From NCBI GenBank assembly GCA_023078685.1, contig JALGAS010000007.1, positions 2,294,001 through 2,358,000 of the forward strand: a stretch of 64,000 nt of DNA, written 5' to 3'. Position 1 is the stretch's first letter. Each line of letters opens with the position of its first letter. The notes under the pieces were generated by a model. That model ran no database searches, had not been told where the DNA came from, and worked only from the letters and a program-made list of their open reading frames with translations. The translations under genes were made by a program, and so were the position numbers. The DNA is from Neopestalotiopsis rosae (Eukaryota; Ascomycota; Sordariomycetes; Amphisphaeriales; Sporocadaceae). Shown here in pieces: positions 13,187 through 27,476 of the stretch.

Positions 13187-16100
13187 GGTGACGGTGGAAG
13201 TTGTCTTCAATCCAGGGTTGCTCGCTCTGTTCGGAAGATCGATTAAAGACTCGAATAAAGACAGACGCAGAGGGTCAGTCGGCGTGGTCGAAACATGAAT
13301 TTGCGGGTTCTCATCGATCGAGGAGACAGTCGTAGTGGGTAACAATTCGAGAGTCAAAGGTAAGAGTTTCCCAAAGAGTGGAGAAGTCAGACAGGTCAGT
13401 CAGCCGGGTCGGTAGGAAGGGAAAGAAGATTTGACGGAAGGGGATATTGAGAGAGGAAGGTGAGGGATCGGCAAGAACATTGCTTGGAACGGCCGGGGCG
13501 CCTTGGCCAAGCTCCAGCTGACAGAAGTGAACTTGGAGGCACAAAATGTCAGGGGCCCTTATTTGGGTTGGTTTGGGGAGGGAGGGGGGTGAAGGAAGTC
13601 AAAATTTTAGCGGACGGTTGTCGGGATCTGGAGGACCTGAGAGGGGTGAGGATAATTATATTTTAGCACGCTACATGAATCATACACAGCACCTACACAA
13701 CTAGCTGAGAGGAACCTCTCCCAGCTTCTCTCGTTGGAAAAAAGGCAGGCGCAACACAAAATAACAAGTGCCCTTTTCTCATTCATCTGTGCAATGTGTT
13801 GTAAACCCGACAAAGGATTTACATATTCCTGGGACGCACCCCAAGAGTGAGGAGAGTCACACACCACCACCACCCATCGACCATGGCACTGCAGCAAGCC
13901 AAGGGGGGTCGACAGCATCCTATTGGTCCCGATGCCGTCTTGTGTGTGTGCCTCGCAAGCGACAGGTGCAAATGCGGACAAGCGCAGGTGCGGACACCGA
14001 AGATGGAGACGCGTTGGACCGATTCGAAGCTGGGGGGCCCAGGAAGCCAGGTAGGTCGACTGCTAACCTCCAGCCGTCTCACTCTAGCATCAGTGGCTCG
14101 TCTGGCTGTCGCTCTTGGCACTTTACGAGCCTAACCTCAGCATGTTTGTCGTTCATCATGTGTAGTATCAAGAAAAACATCACGTACGGAGATTGGACAT
14201 TATCACCATCTTCTATGAGTCGGAGGCGCACGATCTACGCAATGAGACTTGTTCATAAACCAATGACAACCATATGTAAATGATCAAGATAATCTAGGAA
14301 TCCCCTCAAACCAGAATCATGCCTTTGCGGCGGGGTGCCAAACCCATGGCCCAGTCAGACCGCGCCCTACTTTCTCTGAAAAAGCCACACCTCCATGGCT
14401 TACTGCGTAACCCAACATTCCAAATCAGATTGGTCACACACGTCCAAACAGACGGGTAGACTCACTAGAAAAATTTGGTGTATATAATAATTCATCTCAA
14501 CAGTATCCCCACCATGGTCGACGGTCTGTTCTGCGACTATATCTTTTCCATTAATTTTCGCCAGCTGTCACGGGTGTCAGATAGATGAATGAAATCCATT
14601 CGAGCAAATCAATGACGAACAAGACAGAGTTGCATCCCTCGTGGCTTTGGGTCCCGGGTTCGCGAACCTAATTGAAGGTAACTCTAGTACTTGCATTGCT
14701 ACCAAGCGCTACCCTGCAGCGAGGTCTCGGATATGAGAGTCTCGCTCTCGAATCAACAGAAAGTCCACATAGTGTACGTACCCAAAGACCTGAGGTTAGC
14801 ATGGTTCATCATCATTACCTTAGTGATTCAAGACATTTTTTTTCCTGCGGGGGAAAAAGACAAGCCTGGAACCTGGAGTCAAAGGGGCCATGTTCAGCCC
14901 TGAGACTCCATCGATTTGTGGGACCCCTGGCTCTACGAAATATTACCACTGTCTAGAGAACTCACGCAGTATTTCCATTGCCCAGAGCAATCACCAGAAA
15001 TACTTCCAAGCAGTCTGATTGCGAATCACTTCCTGGACGACCCGGTTGCGACGGGATTTTTTATCTGGTTCATTGCGGTGATGAGAACGTATTTGCCGTC
15101 GAACTGCTTCAGAATATGATCGCATTGGACACATTTGTACTTTCATCATTGACTAGAACCTCGCGTCGTTGATTGAGGCCAGGGCTTGTTAGGCTGTACT
15201 GCGAAACGCTCCCGTCTTTGGTAACAAGATTCGGCGAAAATTATTTGCATGAACAGCGATTTTGCAGCGACACAAATGTTGCGACACTCTCAAACGGCCG
15301 AACACTGTCGCTGAATGGTACAAAACCATGCTTCAACAAGACGTTTGGGACCCTCGGGACGGCTATACTGTATAGCGTGCGGCTTATTTTCTGATTTTCG
15401 TGTTTGGTCAGTACTGGGCTAAGCAACTAGCCTCGCGTGCCATCACCACCGGCTTAGAGTCCAAAATGAACTGAAGCCTTTGTGCTGCAGGTCGGTTCAA
15501 AGGTGTCTGGCGATGTTCTAGAAGACATGACTGGCTTCATTGCCCTTGAAGGAATGACAAATTGTCAAAAGGATCAGACCGTCGCTTCGACAATACATCT
15601 GGTGTCGAATGGGACCAGATTCCAGACAATGAAGTCAAATTTTGGGACTCGATTTGTATCAACCTTGGCTTGCGCTGCAGATGGATGGCATGACTGTACA
15701 AGCCTCTGCTTCTAGGACAGGGATTGAACACCGCGTTGTTTTTCTGTCGGTATACAATAGCCTACTCTTTTGAGAGTAAAACCGCCATACCTTCTTACAC
15801 CATTCAGCTGGTGTGACACAGCAATAAGGCGGTATCATGGAGTCGTCGCTTTTTGAGTTATCGACAGGAATCTACCTTTGGGAACACTCTCAGCCTGCGC
15901 CTCAGGATCTTGCCCATGTGTATTTCAATACCAAATTACTCACTCATCAGTCAGAAATACGCTGCACATGACGGTCATGTTGGACGTCCTTGGACCAGTG
16001 TCGCACAGTGATCAGCTTGCACTTGTTTTGTCCTACACATACATGTGTCTCGCCCCCAATATCATCTTCTAAAACGAAATGCACCGGCCACAAGCAGAAA

Positions 16101-18323
16101 TGCGGACCCGGAAACCTTACACGGCGCTCAGCTCATGCAGACGATATGCAATGTCATCCGTCTAGCCCTTGGCTGACCGAAAATGCATCCCGGTTTTGAG
16201 TTTGCTATTGGCTTTACGACACAGGTCAATGGCAACACAATGTCATCATGAGTACGCAAATAGGCGTTCCATCGAGCTCAGCCAGGCTGTCTTTGGAAGT
16301 TTGCAGGACGATTGCCACCGGACGACAAACAGGGCCCTTGCATAGAGATCAACGCCAGGAAGGGGGACTTTTTCTTATCAAGCCCAAGGGCAGCTTGTGA
16401 CATAGTTACAAGGCATTACTGTTCTGGGATATACAAGATCTTTGCAATTTTGATATTTGCTCGTTTTGGCTCGGGTCAGCCCCGGGTTTCCCTTAATCAC
16501 CATGAATTGAATTGAAGGCTGGAGATAACAGCATTTGCACACCTAACCGTGGCCAATGACACAGAGATTTGGCCCGTTGACATGAAATTTCTTTCGCGTA
16601 CCTCGGTACGCAAAATAATACCGAATGCAACATGGTTTATGTCACTCAAGAGATGCAAAAGGGCTAGCTACGAATTCCGTACAGTGACGGATCAGTAGTG
16701 GGCCATATGGATGTAGGTTGTATAAGAGCATTATAACCTTGTTCAACAAGTATCCAGATGTAGAAATATAGTTTCTGATCCATGGGCAGTCTGTTGGACA
16801 TATCTTCAAGCCCGCGCAGTACACGCAGAGAAACGACTACACTGTGCTGGCTTGCATACATGATTCTGAGTAAGTAGATCAGTATTAGAGTGTTACCCAA
16901 CGTATGAAGAGACCAAATTGATCTCAAGGAGCTACAACAGGGAGTCCGAGAAGTCTTTTTGACCAATTTGAAGCAGGGGCCGTTGCCTATGTAATGAAAT
17001 AGATGAGATCTTTGTCGGAGCAGCTTCCGCGATAACTCATCCACCGCATTGTCAATTTTGGCCCTCAATCTTCTTTTTCCGCGCAAATATACTCTCTTAT
17101 AGTACGATTTGTGGCAGCAGTGGTCACCACTGGATCGTAGACTCTCTGTTCACCCAGGTAGATGCTCCTATAGATCGCTCCCGGAGTGAAATCGAGTTGC
17201 AATTTCTACGTTGTAGTCAGCTGAAGCAAATGGTCAACCTTGATTGACATTGGTTGACATTGGTTGGATCGCAAGTCGCAACTCAATTCGAAGATACTAT
17301 CTTCTTGCTTGCAGCGAACCTATACCATGTCTGCTCGTTGTCAATCGAATTTTCCTTGACTGTCGACTTTTCTATGTCATGCATGCGCGAGAGGCACTCA
17401 AGGCGAGGAATTATTCGATCGGAATACTTTGACTGTTGCGAACAGTGTAGGTGTATATGATAATAAAGAGTGTATAGAGTATTTCCTGCCTTTTGATAAA
17501 GATGGTACGCAGTCGCTGTCCCAAATTCTAGTCCTTATTCCGGACACCCCGATACTACGTTTGATGTTTTCAAGAACGTGATTAGCTGAGGACTTATCTG
17601 ACATATAAGTCACGAAGCTTTGTAATGATGAAATGACGAAATGGCAGTACCAATATAATTGGACAGCTCTGAGGCAACGCTGTTGTCAAAAGCGAATGAC
17701 GTTGCAAAGATTGGGCAATATGGGGGTAGATTTCAAGGTTCTATCAATCAATCCCTTATGGATGAGAGGCATTGGTTTGCTGGCCCTCGCTCATTTCCTT
17801 GTGAATTGAATATTCGAATTCACTGCCAAGACCTTCAGCTGAATCTAGTCCTTAAATTCTTTTGGTACTGTAGCATTTGGGCCAAGCGAGTTCTGGTATA
17901 GCGGTTTTGGTGAGAATTTTCATTGGCTGTCAAGCATTGGGAAAGCCTTGGCGATTCCTGCTTGCCAGTCATTGCGCAGCCCTCGGCGATGTTTGGCACT
18001 TGGATGCCCATGCGCGACAGTAAGAAAGATCTATGTGACTCTTTAGTTTGCAATCATCAAGTGTTGAAAATGCACAATGTGGCCTTGATTGGCAGAGAAA
18101 TGTTGCTTGCGAAACAGAATGAAAACTGTCACATTGCGCTGGCTCTCTGGAAGCACGCTCTAGGTCAAGACAAAAGCATGAAATATGCATCGAAAAGTCC
18201 TTTTGCGGTCCTGTTCTTGTTTTATGCGAGTTGTCATTCATTTCATATACGCAGGATTTCGTATACTTTTGTCGAGCACGCTGCTTTTGACATTGTCAAA
18301 CAGTCTATCGCGAAGATTTCAGG
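13187..18323. other. 5.1 kb gene-poor region
   Basis: The largest gap outside the transposon island. It separates two divergently transcribed genes, so promoters lie at both ends. I see no spliceable gene, no tRNA or 5S gene and no clear transposon. The longest open stretch, minus strand 16664-17086, has no early ATG and no recognisable domain. Minor structures: a perfect 7-bp-arm inverted repeat at 16596-16611 (GCGTACC/GGTACGC) and a short imperfect TTGACATTGG direct repeat near 17240-17265. A long non-coding RNA or a decayed gene is possible but not shown. Confidence 0.5.
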
Positions 18324-18834
18324 ATGCAGGCCATCATCATCTTTTTGCTTCACCTCCTGGTGGCATCGGTATCTCAAGCAAGTCCCTTGACGATAGCTGC
18401 ACCTACACCAACATCACTAGGGACTCCCACGAGGTCGACTGTGCCATTTTCATCGCCAGTTCACAGCAAATGTCATGACAATGGGAGGAATTTAACGTCG
18501 ACGAACACTGCTTCGGTGGCGCGAGTAACGCCAGCTCCTACCGGAGGCGTGTTTTTTGAGCCCGGAGGCACAATCGGCACTGGAACTGGCGCCGCCGTGG
18601 CCAAGTTTAGACAGACGACGTATTATACGTGCGTGACCTGGCCGAGCACCGTCCATTGCGGATGGCATGAACCCATTGTGGATGCGAGTTTGAATACGGC
18701 GCCACATTATGCGAATGGCAGGTGAGTATCACAGCAACGATGCAGGTATGAAAAGAGTCGCTGACTTTTGGGATAGGAGAATGGCAATCGGTGCCGGATT
18801 ATCAGCGATGGTGGTCGCTGCCTTGGGCATGTGA
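18324..18834 (+). CDS. small secreted or cell-surface protein, unknown function
   Basis: Two exons, 18324-18721 and 18777-18834, around a 55 nt GT-AG intron give 151 aa. Residues 1-20 (MQAIIIFLLHLLVASVSQAS) are a clear signal peptide. Next comes a Ser/Thr/Pro-rich stretch likely to be O-glycosylated, then a conserved-looking core with TTYYTCVTWPSTVHCGWHEP, which has two Cys plus a His and aromatic residues. The second exon encodes a hydrophobic end (MAIGAGLSAMVVAALGM) that suits a GPI-attachment signal or a membrane anchor. I do not recognise a named family. It could be a wall-anchored protein or a small effector-like secreted protein; the splice model is convincing because it adds exactly this hydrophobic tail. 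Confidence 0.72.
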
Positions 18835-20532
<1,698 letters not shown>

Positions 20533-21447
20533 GGAGCCAAACACGGATTTGAAGAATGGACTCTGCCGACATGGGCATCGCCAAGTCGAGCTGGGCGCAC
20601 CTCATAATCTTGACGACACAATCTTGAGCGAACGACGAGAGGTGGAAGATACTGTTGATAATACCCAGAAAGCTAATCATTGAGCCGGGCGAGGGGGAAG
20701 AGACAAGAAGACACCAAGAAGGAGCTGGCGCCAAATGCTCATGGTGATGTGAGACGAGACTATATACTGCCTGTTTGCGTGTGCTTTTGCGTTTGTATTT
20801 GACAAAAGAGCTTGAGCGCGATTTGAGATTTCCAGTTGATGCGGCGCGGGTTGTCGACAAGGCATTCCAGAGGCCGAGGGCACAGATATAATGGGAGTAC
20901 AGCGGGATGCAGAGGAAAGAGATGCATTTTGCGTTCCTTGGCCATTCTTGGGAAGCATGGAAATAGAGTCATGCAGCGTTGAACTAATACAATTTTGTAA
21001 TCTTGCTCTATCATGACGATGCCATGCTAGTTGTCCCACGGTCGATGATCATCATGTCCTTTGCCAAATAAAGGATGATCTGAGACTACCTCGGACCCAT
21101 GGATGAGAAGTAAAGGCAAGAGATTCTAGACCATCAATCTGTTGTCTAGGTAAACAGCTTACGACTATTGCCGATTCGCCATTTATGCTTCTTGGCGAAC
21201 ATGTTTATAGTAATTGAAATCCAACCATGCAGTGAGATCAACATTCATGGTCACGAGCAAGAAAGAAGTGTGATTCCAAAGTGTGTCTTGTTCATTAATA
21301 TTCGCAGCCACCTCGCACTGCTTTTGCTCTGCCTTATATCTAATCTGACCGCGAACAAATAGCTGGGATTGTAAAAAAAATCAAACACGAGTCCACGACC
21401 ATGGCCGACACTGGTATTTGGAGGATAATGCTGTCCCAACTGCTTAT
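20533..21447. other. convergent intergenic region
   Basis: 3' UTRs of the ARF gene and of the convergent NmrA-like gene. Short overlapping open frames on the minus strand have no domain and are taken as chance. Confidence 0.5.
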
Positions 21448-22458
21448 TTAGAAACCCTCCCCTCTGACAGCCCTGCCAACGACTGCACTCAATGGCTCCA
21501 AGTCCTCGACCTTTACCCCCAAGCTCTCATTATTCGTCTTGGAGTAGAGAGTTTTGCCATCCGCCCATATTCTTCTCAGAGTGAACAAGGTGGCCGAAGG
21601 GTTGCCTTCACTCCAAAGCTTTTCTTCCGTCTCACGTAGCTCCTGCTTGGAAGTATAATTCACCTCAAACTTGTGCCCAGTCTGGCTTTCAAATTCGGAC
21701 AGGATTGCTTGTGCTGTTGTCACAAAAGACTGCACTTTGAGAGCCTGGTTTTGGGAGGCAGCGGGATTTGACAGTGCAGCGACAACAAACTTGCCAACGC
21801 TACGATATGTTAGTAAGATCGAGGCAGAGGTGTATTCCACTCACTCTGGCATGGTGGTGAAGCCAATCTTGTCCTCCCCGTTTCCGACCAAAACTGCCTC
21901 CTTCTTCTTGGCGTCAAACCCTCCCGCGGCCGTGAATCCGGCCTTAAAGTCGAGAAACATGTCGGCATAGGGTCCAGTGACAACGTACGTAACCTTGAGA
22001 TTTTTGATATTGTCACGAATGAAAGCCCGCACTTTCAGCTTGTTCTGGTGTGGCTTCTCCTTCGGACTCGTTTCGTCGTACTCGATATCTGTCCCATACT
22101 CACTGGGAAAGAACCATTGAACGCTTGAACTTTGGTCAGCAAGCCTCAAGAGTTCAATCTGTTCCAGCAGACCACCACGACCAAGACAGGACACAACAGT
22201 ATCGACATCCTTGTACGCACTCTGGACGTCATCGGCATTGGTGATGTCGCCAGTTAAGACTTTCAGACCTTTCGCTTTCCAAGAAGACAGCAAAGCTTCC
22301 TTGCCGGGATTGGAAGCAGTGGCAGCCGACGTGAGAATAGAAACCTCTGACAGGCTATTGATGCGAGACTTGGATGATAGGATTGCGTTGGTGATATATT
22401 TGCCGATAACTCCGGTGGCGCCGATAATCAGCAATCGAGAAGGAACGGTAGCAGCCAT
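21448..22458 (-). CDS. NmrA-like / isoflavone-reductase-like NAD(P)-binding protein
   Basis: Short-chain-dehydrogenase-fold protein of the atypical NmrA/PCBER group: either a NAD(P)H-dependent reductase of aromatic substrates or a redox-sensing regulator. Exons on the minus strand: 22458-21845 and 21799-21448, with a 45 nt intron carrying a CTTACTAAC branch site; 321 aa. The N terminus has the nucleotide-binding loop GATGVIGKYI, followed by DVDTVVSCLGRGG and the WFFPSEYGTDIEYD motif typical of the family, with a downstream Lys in HQNKLKVR. The first ATG (22458) has a good CAAAATG context. Convergent with the ARF gene. Substrate unknown. Confidence 0.85.
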
Positions 22459-23521
22459 TTTGGAACTGTATTGATGAGGTTGGATCGACAAATTGACCGG
22501 TGTTATCTATCGAGACTCAAGAGTCTATATAGACACCCTCGGCTCCGAACCACTTGCTCCCGAATGTTCACATCCGCTTCCGCTGCGGGGCATCCGGGTG
22601 GATTACATGTCGCCATGAGGGGTAGGTTTGACACGCCTTTAATATGACACACCTGCAATTCAATGAGCGATTTCAAGGTTGCAGCTTCAAGGGCGCGTAT
22701 AGTCGAACATGTATGTAGGTTAATCAGGACTTGCAAGACTTATATCTCTCTCTCGTTTTGTCAGGCCTTTTCTCGGCTGGAGTCTCTTTCCAAAAGAATT
22801 AACACCAGCTAGAGGTAAATTTGTGCTAATTCTACATCATCGACGGATCCCGCTGAAATGAGTATTTTGATCCTTTTTGCCAAGCGGTCATGGCGACAGA
22901 CTGTACTGGCTGCCTTGACATGCCATTAATTCAGAAGTCTTAGAATGTATCTGTAGAATTTGCAGTGAACTGGGTTACCGGCTTCCAGTTCCATCATCAC
23001 CGCAAAGTTGGCCTGGAGGAATAGATTAACAAGCCACTGTTGGCTTTTCCCCATCTCACGGTCAAGAAATTCTGTTGGTATGGGGAGAATAAAGACGTAT
23101 AATCGCTAATGAGCAAGACTTGCAAAAGTCTTGAATTACTGCGAATAGTCCAAGGGTTTCATCGGCTGGAAAGTAAGGGAACATTCCTTTTAAGACAGTG
23201 ATTTGCTCGCAACATGACTAATGTCTCCTAATATCGAGAGTCAAGACTGTTGATGTCTTTGGAGAAACCTGAGAGATGGTATACAGACACGCTGGATTAG
23301 GCTGAGAGTCATCCAAGTTATAGGCACCATGGTCTTAATGATCGCGCTGTATCATTGCCGCACAAGCCAGGCGCTTATTGGTACAATGGTCCGTGGCGGG
23401 TGGATTCCGCGCCCAGATACCCCACTAAAATTTTTCTCTGATGGGCTCTACTTTCACAGGCCGATCGAAAACTTTTGGCTGTCGATGCGCACTCGACCAT
23501 CACACCCGATCCGCCATCGCC
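22459..23521. other. divergent intergenic region
   Basis: Promoters of the NmrA-like gene (minus) and of RPA43 (plus). No coding unit or repeat recognised. Confidence 0.5.
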
Positions 23522-24778
23522 ATGTCCTCAGATAAAAAGGAAAGAAAGTCCAAGCGGGACAAGAGCGAGTCCAAGTCCAAGAAGCGAAATCGCGACCTCG
23601 AGGCGCAACCGGAAGAGGAACACAGGCACAAGCGTTCCAAGAGCGAAGCGCCAGGTGTAGACGACCAAGATACGGCGGCAAACGTCGACCAAAGCAATGT
23701 CGAACAGGCAGATGCTGCCGATGCTCCCGTGCAAAGTGGCAAGGCTCGTAGGAGCGAGAAGAGAAAGAAGAAGCGAGAATCACAGGGAGCAGAGAATGGC
23801 GAAGCGATTGCCGGCGACGTCTCCATGACGGATGCAGTCGATACTGCACAAGACGAAAAGAAGCGCAAGAAGGAAAAGAGTCGCAAGAACAAGGAGACTG
23901 AAGCTATAGAAGAGGCGCAGGACGCGACAAGCGACATTTCTCACCAGCCACACGGCAAACTCCCGGAGCAGCCCTACCCATTCTTTACGCAAAAGGTGTC
24001 GCAGTATTTGCCGCTGTATCCTCTTGGCATGATTGAGCCAGTCGAGGGATATGCTGAGCAACATCTCAAGCCCCTAATGAATCACTACGTTCCCACATTT
24101 TCTGGCGTGCTCTTGGGATACCACGATGTTCAGGTGGGAGAAGCTCCTGGAAAGGGCTCGCTCACAGAAGACAGCGACGATACACAAGAAGCTCTGCTTG
24201 AATCGTTGGACGAATACGCCGTGAGCTTTGGATGGCTGACCGCCAAGCTCGACCTCTTCAAACCGTCTCGAGGCGCCTGGATGGAGGGCACTGTCAATAT
24301 GCAAACCGAAGGACACTTGGGCGTTGTCTGCTGGAACATGTTTAATGCTTCAATCGAGGCAGGACGTCTGCCCAAGGGCTGGCGATGGGTCAATTTGCAG
24401 GAATCTGAAGAATTCACGCCAGAGGATGACGACGGACAGCTACACACAACCGGGTACTGGGTGGACAAGGATGGTCAACGAGTACGAGACAAGGTTCGAT
24501 TTCAAATCAAGAATTTCGAGGTTGGTGTCAGTGGCGATTACGGGTATCTTAGCATTGAAGGCACGATGCTCGATCCCGAGGCAGAGAAGCAAAAGACTTC
24601 CGACGAACTCGAGAAGCTGCGCCGGTGGAAACTCAAGAATGGCGCATCGCGCAAGGAACACAAGAGATTGCCAGACTTTAGTATGACCAAGTTTGGCATG
24701 GACGAAGAACAGGAAGACGAGACGCAACGAGCAGAGATCTGGAAGGGCAGTCGGCCGGCAAGCGAAACTGCCGAGTGA
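23522..24778 (+). CDS. rpa43: RNA polymerase I subunit RPA43
   Basis: Subunit of the Pol I stalk (Rpa14-Rpa43, equivalent to Rpb4/Rpb7) that contacts initiation factor Rrn3 in the nucleolus. Single exon, 418 aa. Residues 1 to about 140 are highly charged, Lys/Arg/Glu-rich and low in complexity (nucleolar-localisation type). The folded part starts near PFFTQKVSQYLPLYPLGM and runs through the Rpb7-N-like segment HLKPLMNHYVPTFSGVLLGY and the OB-fold (GWLTAKLDLFKPSRGAWMEG, GHLGVVCWNMFNASIEAGRLP). ATG 23522 is chosen; the frame stays open upstream, but that segment has no support. The acidic insert between GYHDVQVGEAPGKG and the OB-fold is typical of fungal orthologues. Confidence 0.88.
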   Translation: MSSDKKERKSKRDKSESKSKKRNRDLEAQPEEEHRHKRSKSEAPGVDDQDTAANVDQSNVEQADAADAPVQSGKARRSEKRKKKRESQGAENGEAIAGDVSMTDAVDTAQDEKKRKKEKSRKNKETEAIEEAQDATSDISHQPHGKLPEQPYPFFTQKVSQYLPLYPLGMIEPVEGYAEQHLKPLMNHYVPTFSGVLLGYHDVQVGEAPGKGSLTEDSDDTQEALLESLDEYAVSFGWLTAKLDLFKPSRGAWMEGTVNMQTEGHLGVVCWNMFNASIEAGRLPKGWRWVNLQESEEFTPEDDDGQLHTTGYWVDKDGQRVRDKVRFQIKNFEVGVSGDYGYLSIEGTMLDPEAEKQKTSDELEKLRRWKLKNGASRKEHKRLPDFSMTKFGMDEEQEDETQRAEIWKGSRPASETAE

Positions 24779-25117
24779 TGACGGCGACGGACTGTTTTGA
24801 GCATAGAAATCGCATGTCTAATTGGAATTGCTTATGACTCGTGACTGCCGTTTTCTTGTGCTTGTTTTGAGCCTTGGAAGCATGTCTCGTATGGATTTTG
24901 CTTCCTCAAGAGTACTTTTCTGTATGCAACAAATGCGATAAGTACCGACTCACGCCACGTTCAGATCTAGGCTTGCCCCACCAACCGGCACCTTCCCGCA
25001 CGACCCCAGATTCCACTTGTCCCCATCTCTTTACTACATCTCTTCAACACGTCGGTTGCGAGCGATCCGAGTGTTTACCTAGCCATCCTGCCTCGAAATC
25101 CCCTAGAACCCGTCACC
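24779..25117. other. short intergenic region
   Basis: 339 bp between two co-directional genes: RPA43 3' UTR, then promoter and pyrimidine-rich leader of the transporter. No other feature. Confidence 0.5.
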
Positions 25118-26652
25118 ATGTCTTCAGGACTGCGCCAGTTTGCCCATGATGTCTCCCCGTATCTTGTCTTTTTAATCGCCGTGAGCGCCCTTGGGCCTCT
25201 CCAGTTTGGTTTCCACCTGGTAATACCTGTCGTCTTGCAGTTGTGTCAAGGATAGTGCTAACAGATGGCCAGGGCGAGTTGAATGCACCACAAGATGTCA
25301 TTACCTGTCACAAGAAATCCATCTCCGCTCGATTCGCATCGCGATCCGTTGACGCCGCAAGCATGCCCGACTGTATCTACATGGATAATGTTCAATTTGC
25401 CGTCGTCTCGAGTGCCTTTACAGTAGGCGGTCTGTTTGGTGCCCTGGGTGCTGGCCCCATCTCTTCTGCAAAGGGACGACTTTTGGCCATGCGTCTCACC
25501 AGTTTGTTCTTTGTCCTTGGGTCAGTGGTTGAGGCCGTAGCTGCCTCTGTTCCCATCATGGCACTAGGCAGAGTGTTTTCGGGCGCTGGAGCGGGAGCTG
25601 CAACGGTCATTGTGCCCATTTACATTAGTGAGATTGCACCGCCCAAGGAGCGAGGATTCTTTGGATTCATGACACAGATTAGTATCAATGTTGGAATCTT
25701 GCTGGCTCAGACTCTGGGGTTCTTCTTGAGTCATGATTCGGCCTGGCGCTGGATCTTGGGAACGGGTGCCATCATTGGAGGCGCCCATTGCATTGGTTTG
25801 GTTGCTGTTCCCGAAAGCCCTGCTTGGCTCGCATCGAATGCAAGTGTATCGCATGCCAAGCGTGTTTTGCAGCGTATACGAGGCAAAGATCATGATATCG
25901 AAGAAGAAGTGGCCGTGTGGGGAGCAACAAATCCAGAGGAGCAAGGCCTTTTGCAAGAGGCCGAGAATCCCCAAATTGTCAAGTCTGGAGGTGAACACTA
26001 TGGCTTTGTTCAAGTCGTACGCGACCCCGAGACACGACCTGCCATTATTGCTGTTGTGGGCACCATGTTTGCTCAACAGCTCTGCGGCATCAACTCCATC
26101 ATCATGTACTCGGTGTCCCTCCTCGCCGACCTCCTGCCCATCAACTCGGCACTATTAACCATTGTCATTTCGGCCATGAACCTTGTCGTTACTATCGCAT
26201 GTGCTCCGCTGCCGGATAAGCTAGGACGCAAGGGGTGCCTTTTGGTGTCTACTGCAGGACAGGGCACGAGCGCCCTCTGCCTCGCTCTATCCATCTTGTT
26301 TGGACTAAAGATATTCAGTGCCGTGGCCGTGCTCGCCTTTGTCGCCTTCTTTGCAGTCGGGCTAGGACCTGTGCCATTCATGCTGGCCAGCGAACTCGTC
26401 GGTCAAAAGGCCGTGGGCGCTACTCAGAGCTGGGGATTGGGCGCGAGCTACATTGCTACTTTTCTTGTTGCGCAATTCTTCCCCATCATCAACGTTGCTC
26501 TGAATGAGCGGTTTGGCGGTGCAGGTTGGGTCTACTTTTTGTTCACCGCCCTCGCAATCTGCTCGGGCTTGTTTATCTCGACAAGTGTGCCGGAGACTCG
26601 TGGCAAAAAGGACGCTGATGAGGTCTGGGGAAGGACTCGACGTTTAGACTAG
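25118..26652 (+). CDS. MFS transporter, Vps73/YBR241C-like sugar-porter group
   Basis: Member of the sugar porter superfamily in the branch with yeast Vps73/YBR241C, vacuole-associated transporters of unsettled substrate. Exons 25118-25219 and 25273-26652 (53 nt intron with a GCTAAC branch site), 493 aa. Junction GFHL/GELNAPQDVITC rebuilds the conserved helix-1 region. Seen: GRVFSGAGAGAATVIVPIYISEIAPPKERG after helix 4, VPESPAWLA after helix 6, QQLCGINSIIMYSVSLL in helix 7, LPDKLGRKG and VPETRGKK at the end. The loop after ITCHKKS is slightly longer than I would expect. It converges on the racemase gene, with 22 bp between stop codons. Confidence 0.87.
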
Positions 26653-26674
26653 GTAGACAGTTTATCCATTTCTC

Positions 26675-27476
26675 TTACACAATTCTCTTACACAACTGTT
26701 GCTGTCGAATCAGTTGTTCCACTTGCATGACACCTGCGGCGACTCCATCAATGACTTTCAACCTCTTGTACGCATAGTCTCGGCCACATTCCTCTTCAGC
26801 CGCTGTGCGAATTTGATCTTCCAAGCCCGCCATTCCCGCACACCCCATGGCCACACATGCAATTTGGCCCTTGCGGAGAAGTCTCTTGGTTGCCTCGCGT
26901 ATCTTTTGGTTGACCACCTCGGGACTAACACCATGATGAAAATCCGAGGCATTCAACCCTGTAGACTCGACTCCTGCAAACTTGAAGTTGGGATCAGAAT
27001 CACCTGCACCAAGAAACTGTTGTACGCCGTGTTGCAGGTGGGCCTCCCAAAATTTTCCAGTCGTTACGATGCCCCATTTCTCGTCGGGGCGGAGGAGAGG
27101 CAGCGCTGTCAGGATACTGGCCTCGAAGATGCCAGTTGCTAGTATACTCTCCCGAGCAAGTTCAACGACGAGCGGATGCACACTGAAACATGCGACCAGT
27201 ATGCCATCGAACCTTTCGTCTTTGATATATGGCCATGCATCTGCTTTTACAGCTTGAACGCTGGCCGCAATATCGTCGCCGTCATTGATACTTGCTGGGG
27301 CATTTGCTGGCGCAGTGTAGTAATGAATGTCGGTACCCTCGTCAATGTCAGCACCAGTTCTTGGGAGCTGACCACTCGAGACCTACCTGGGGAAGATTTG
27401 TAGACGCAACTACTTTCTTGACTCCTTCCGTCATGGAACGAGACGAATTTGGATTGAGAATGAGAATTTTGGCCAT
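26675..27476 (-). CDS. Asp/Glu/hydantoin racemase family protein (DCG1-like)
   Basis: Racemase-fold protein related to bacterial hydantoin racemases and yeast DCG1, which is linked to nitrogen (allantoin-type) metabolism. Exons on the minus strand: 27476-27387 and 27337-26675, with a 49 nt intron; 250 aa. Seen: N-terminal ILILNPNSSRSMTEG, the first catalytic-Cys segment ILVACFSVHPLVV and the second in ACVAMGCAGM, with YYTAPANAPASIND typical of the family. Both cysteines of the two-base mechanism are present, so it may be active. Convergent with the transporter, which need not mean a shared function. Confidence 0.85.

Noticed and set aside
16664..17086. 140-codon minus-strand open frame in the 5.1 kb gap
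   Set aside because: No ATG near its beginning, no recognisable domain and no plausible introns; taken as chance.
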